Assembly (NCBI GenBank): GCA_964464035.1
Contig: CAYXEN010000094.1
Location: 1-7,313 of the forward strand
Length of the DNA: 7,313 nucleotides
From: CAYXEN01 sp964464035
GTDB taxonomy: Bacteria > Krumholzibacteriota > Krumholzibacteriia > WVZY01
Direction: 5' to 3'
How positions within the stretch are numbered: position 1 is the first letter of the stretch; each line of letters begins with the position of its first letter. Position numbers and translations under genes: made by a program. The notes under the pieces are model-generated. The model was not told where the DNA came from and did not search any database. It saw nothing but the letters and a program-made list of their open reading frames with translations. Of this stretch, positions 5,977-7,313 are shown piece after piece.

Positions 5977-7283
5977 TGGGTAAAACAAGGCTGTCCATTA
6001 CCGTCCTCTTGTTGTTCTCCGTCCTCTGGGCCGCGATCGCCCCACTCGCCGATGAACAAGAAGCCTCCTTATCCAGGTTCTACGGACTGGTGATCGATTC
6101 GATCATCGTAAGCGGGAACACCAAGACCAAGGATTACGTTCTCACGCGTGAGATGGAATCGCGCGAAGGCGCGCCGCTGGACAGCCTGGTCTTTGCAAGG
6201 GACCTCCGCTTTCTCCACGACCTAGGGCTGTTCGCCGATATTTCCGCCGAGGTGGATTCCACCGGCGATGATGGATGCGTCGTTCATCTCAAGGTCAAGG
6301 AACGCTCGAGATACTTTCTCGAGACGATCCTTCCCGTGGTCAACTATGATTTCGACAAGGGCTTCTCCTACGGTGTCAGGTGGAGCAGCCGGAATTTCCG
6401 GGGAAGGCGGGAGTCTCTGGGTGCATCCTACATCCGTAGCGCGGACAACGATGACAACGTGGGGTTCGGATGGTTCGCGCCCTGGCTGGGGATGCGTCAC
6501 ATAGCGACGGGGGTTGGTTTCTGGTTCTTCAACCGGAGCGATGTGCCGGAGTCGAGCACCATACTCGACCAGGTTGGAGGCTCACTCTATCTGGGTATTC
6601 CTTTGACCGCCAGCCGGATATCGTTCGTCCAGGCCATAGGAAGATTGGCTTTCGAAAGAAGAAGCACGGGGAGCACCAGGGGCCCGATCGAGAAGCAACA
6701 GTTCTTGAGCCCGCTGCTCGGAATCCGCGCGGACAGCCGGGACAGCCCCCTGAAACCCCATCGCGGCAACTTCTTCTACCTTGCCCTTCAGAGCTGGAGG
6801 ACCGTGTCCGGCAGGGAACAGACTTATTACCGCCTTTGGAACGACATCAGGGTCTTCCGGCGGCTCGGCCGAAACTCCGTGCTGGCGTTGCTATCGAGTT
6901 TCAACTACCAGTTCGGCGAGTTTCCCGAATACTCGCGCATCAACCTTGGCGGGTCGTCCACGCTCCGGGGCTACCCGGCGGGCGAGTTTTCCGGTTCGCA
7001 TCTCTGGTTTCAGACTGTCGAGAGTCGGTTCACCCTCCTTCCCCGCAGGGTCTTCAAGCTGCCTTTCGTCAAGTATGTCGATGTGACGATTGCGGGAGTC
7101 CTGTTCGTGGACAGCGGGATAGTCTGGGAAAACGAGGAGAGTTTCAAGGCCGAGAGGTTTCACGGCGGCGCCGGATTCGGCTTGAGAATCTACTCGCCGT
7201 TTCAGGACGTCGTGAGACTCGATCTCGGTTTCAACTCCCACGGGGGGGTCTATCCCTACGTGCGGACCGGTATAAGATTCTGA
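5976..7283 (+). CDS. Omp85/BamA-TamA superfamily outer-membrane barrel with one POTRA domain
   Basis: A predicted 435-residue outer-membrane protein. A signal peptide (about 1-25, MGKTRLSITVLLLFS..., cleavage near PLA-D) is followed by a single POTRA domain at about 38-109. That domain includes IDSIIVSGNTKTKDYVLTREM, FARDLRFLHDLGLFADI and VVHLKVKER. A 16-strand-type barrel then fills about 110-435. The diagnostic lid-loop motif is present (LGGSSTLRGYPAGEF, RGY at 331-333), and the last strand ends YVRTGIRF with a terminal Phe, the usual beta-signal for BAM-dependent insertion. BamA has five POTRAs and TamA three, so this is neither; it resembles short BamA/TamA-family proteins of unknown substrate. 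ATG at 5976 gives a clean signal peptide but lacks a Shine-Dalgarno. An in-frame GTG at 5913 overlaps the preceding stop by 8 bp and would add 21 basic residues. It is probably the last gene of the operon. The 30 bp after its stop show no terminator. Confidence 0.9.
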   Translation: MGKTRLSITVLLLFSVLWAAIAPLADEQEASLSRFYGLVIDSIIVSGNTKTKDYVLTREMESREGAPLDSLVFARDLRFLHDLGLFADISAEVDSTGDDGCVVHLKVKERSRYFLETILPVVNYDFDKGFSYGVRWSSRNFRGRRESLGASYIRSADNDDNVGFGWFAPWLGMRHIATGVGFWFFNRSDVPESSTILDQVGGSLYLGIPLTASRISFVQAIGRLAFERRSTGSTRGPIEKQQFLSPLLGIRADSRDSPLKPHRGNFFYLALQSWRTVSGREQTYYRLWNDIRVFRRLGRNSVLALLSSFNYQFGEFPEYSRINLGGSSTLRGYPAGEFSGSHLWFQTVESRFTLLPRRVFKLPFVKYVDVTIAGVLFVDSGIVWENEESFKAERFHGGAGFGLRIYSPFQDVVRLDLGFNSHGGVYPYVRTGIRF

Positions 7284-7313
7284 CGATTCACTCCGGGATA
7301 CACGGCATATTCC

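Noticed and set aside
4619..5998. Minus-strand open frame (459 codons) opposite the bactofilin-like gene
   Set aside because: It is antisense to a coupled, signal-peptide-bearing gene. Its composition is charged and disordered, with no motif, so it is taken as a shadow frame.

Overview
The window suggests a GC-rich, diderm (two-membrane) bacterium. An Omp85-type outer-membrane barrel with a C-terminal Phe and several Sec signal peptides point to an outer membrane. The gene set (ECF sigma, DUF4097, zinc-finger anti-sigma, signal-peptide bactofilin-like protein, single-POTRA Omp85) is the sort met in uncultured lineages of the FCB/Gemmatimonadota/Eisenbacteria kind. That placement is an inference from style and not a demonstrated affiliation. 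No mobile element, phage gene, CRISPR array or rRNA is visible.

Left part (1-2127, minus strand) is housekeeping. Reading leftwards, a consensus-like promoter (2099-2127) with a leader of roughly 158 nt drives enolase (eno). It is followed after about 70 bp by a DivIC/FtsB-type septum protein. Next comes an initiator tRNA-fMet whose own strong promoter lies in the ftsB-tRNA gap. The tRNA runs off the left edge of the window.

A symmetrical GC-rich terminator (2134-2160) separates two divergent promoters and insulates the minus-strand block from everything to the right.

Right part (2197-7283, plus strand) looks like one envelope-stress or envelope-biogenesis locus. An extended -10 promoter drives an ECF sigma factor that starts at TTG. 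After a structured 171-bp gap come four tightly spaced genes: a secreted DUF4097 beta-solenoid with an exact 9/18-residue repeat, a membrane-anchored zinc-finger anti-sigma factor, a signal-peptide-bearing bactofilin-like domain fused to a multi-TM domain, and a small Omp85 protein with one POTRA domain. The working model is inferred: the anti-sigma holds the sigma factor at the inner membrane, the two solenoid proteins sit in the periplasm (one anchored, one free or surface-bound), and the Omp85 barrel lies in the outer membrane. The operon would then link sigma-factor control to the state or assembly of the outer envelope.
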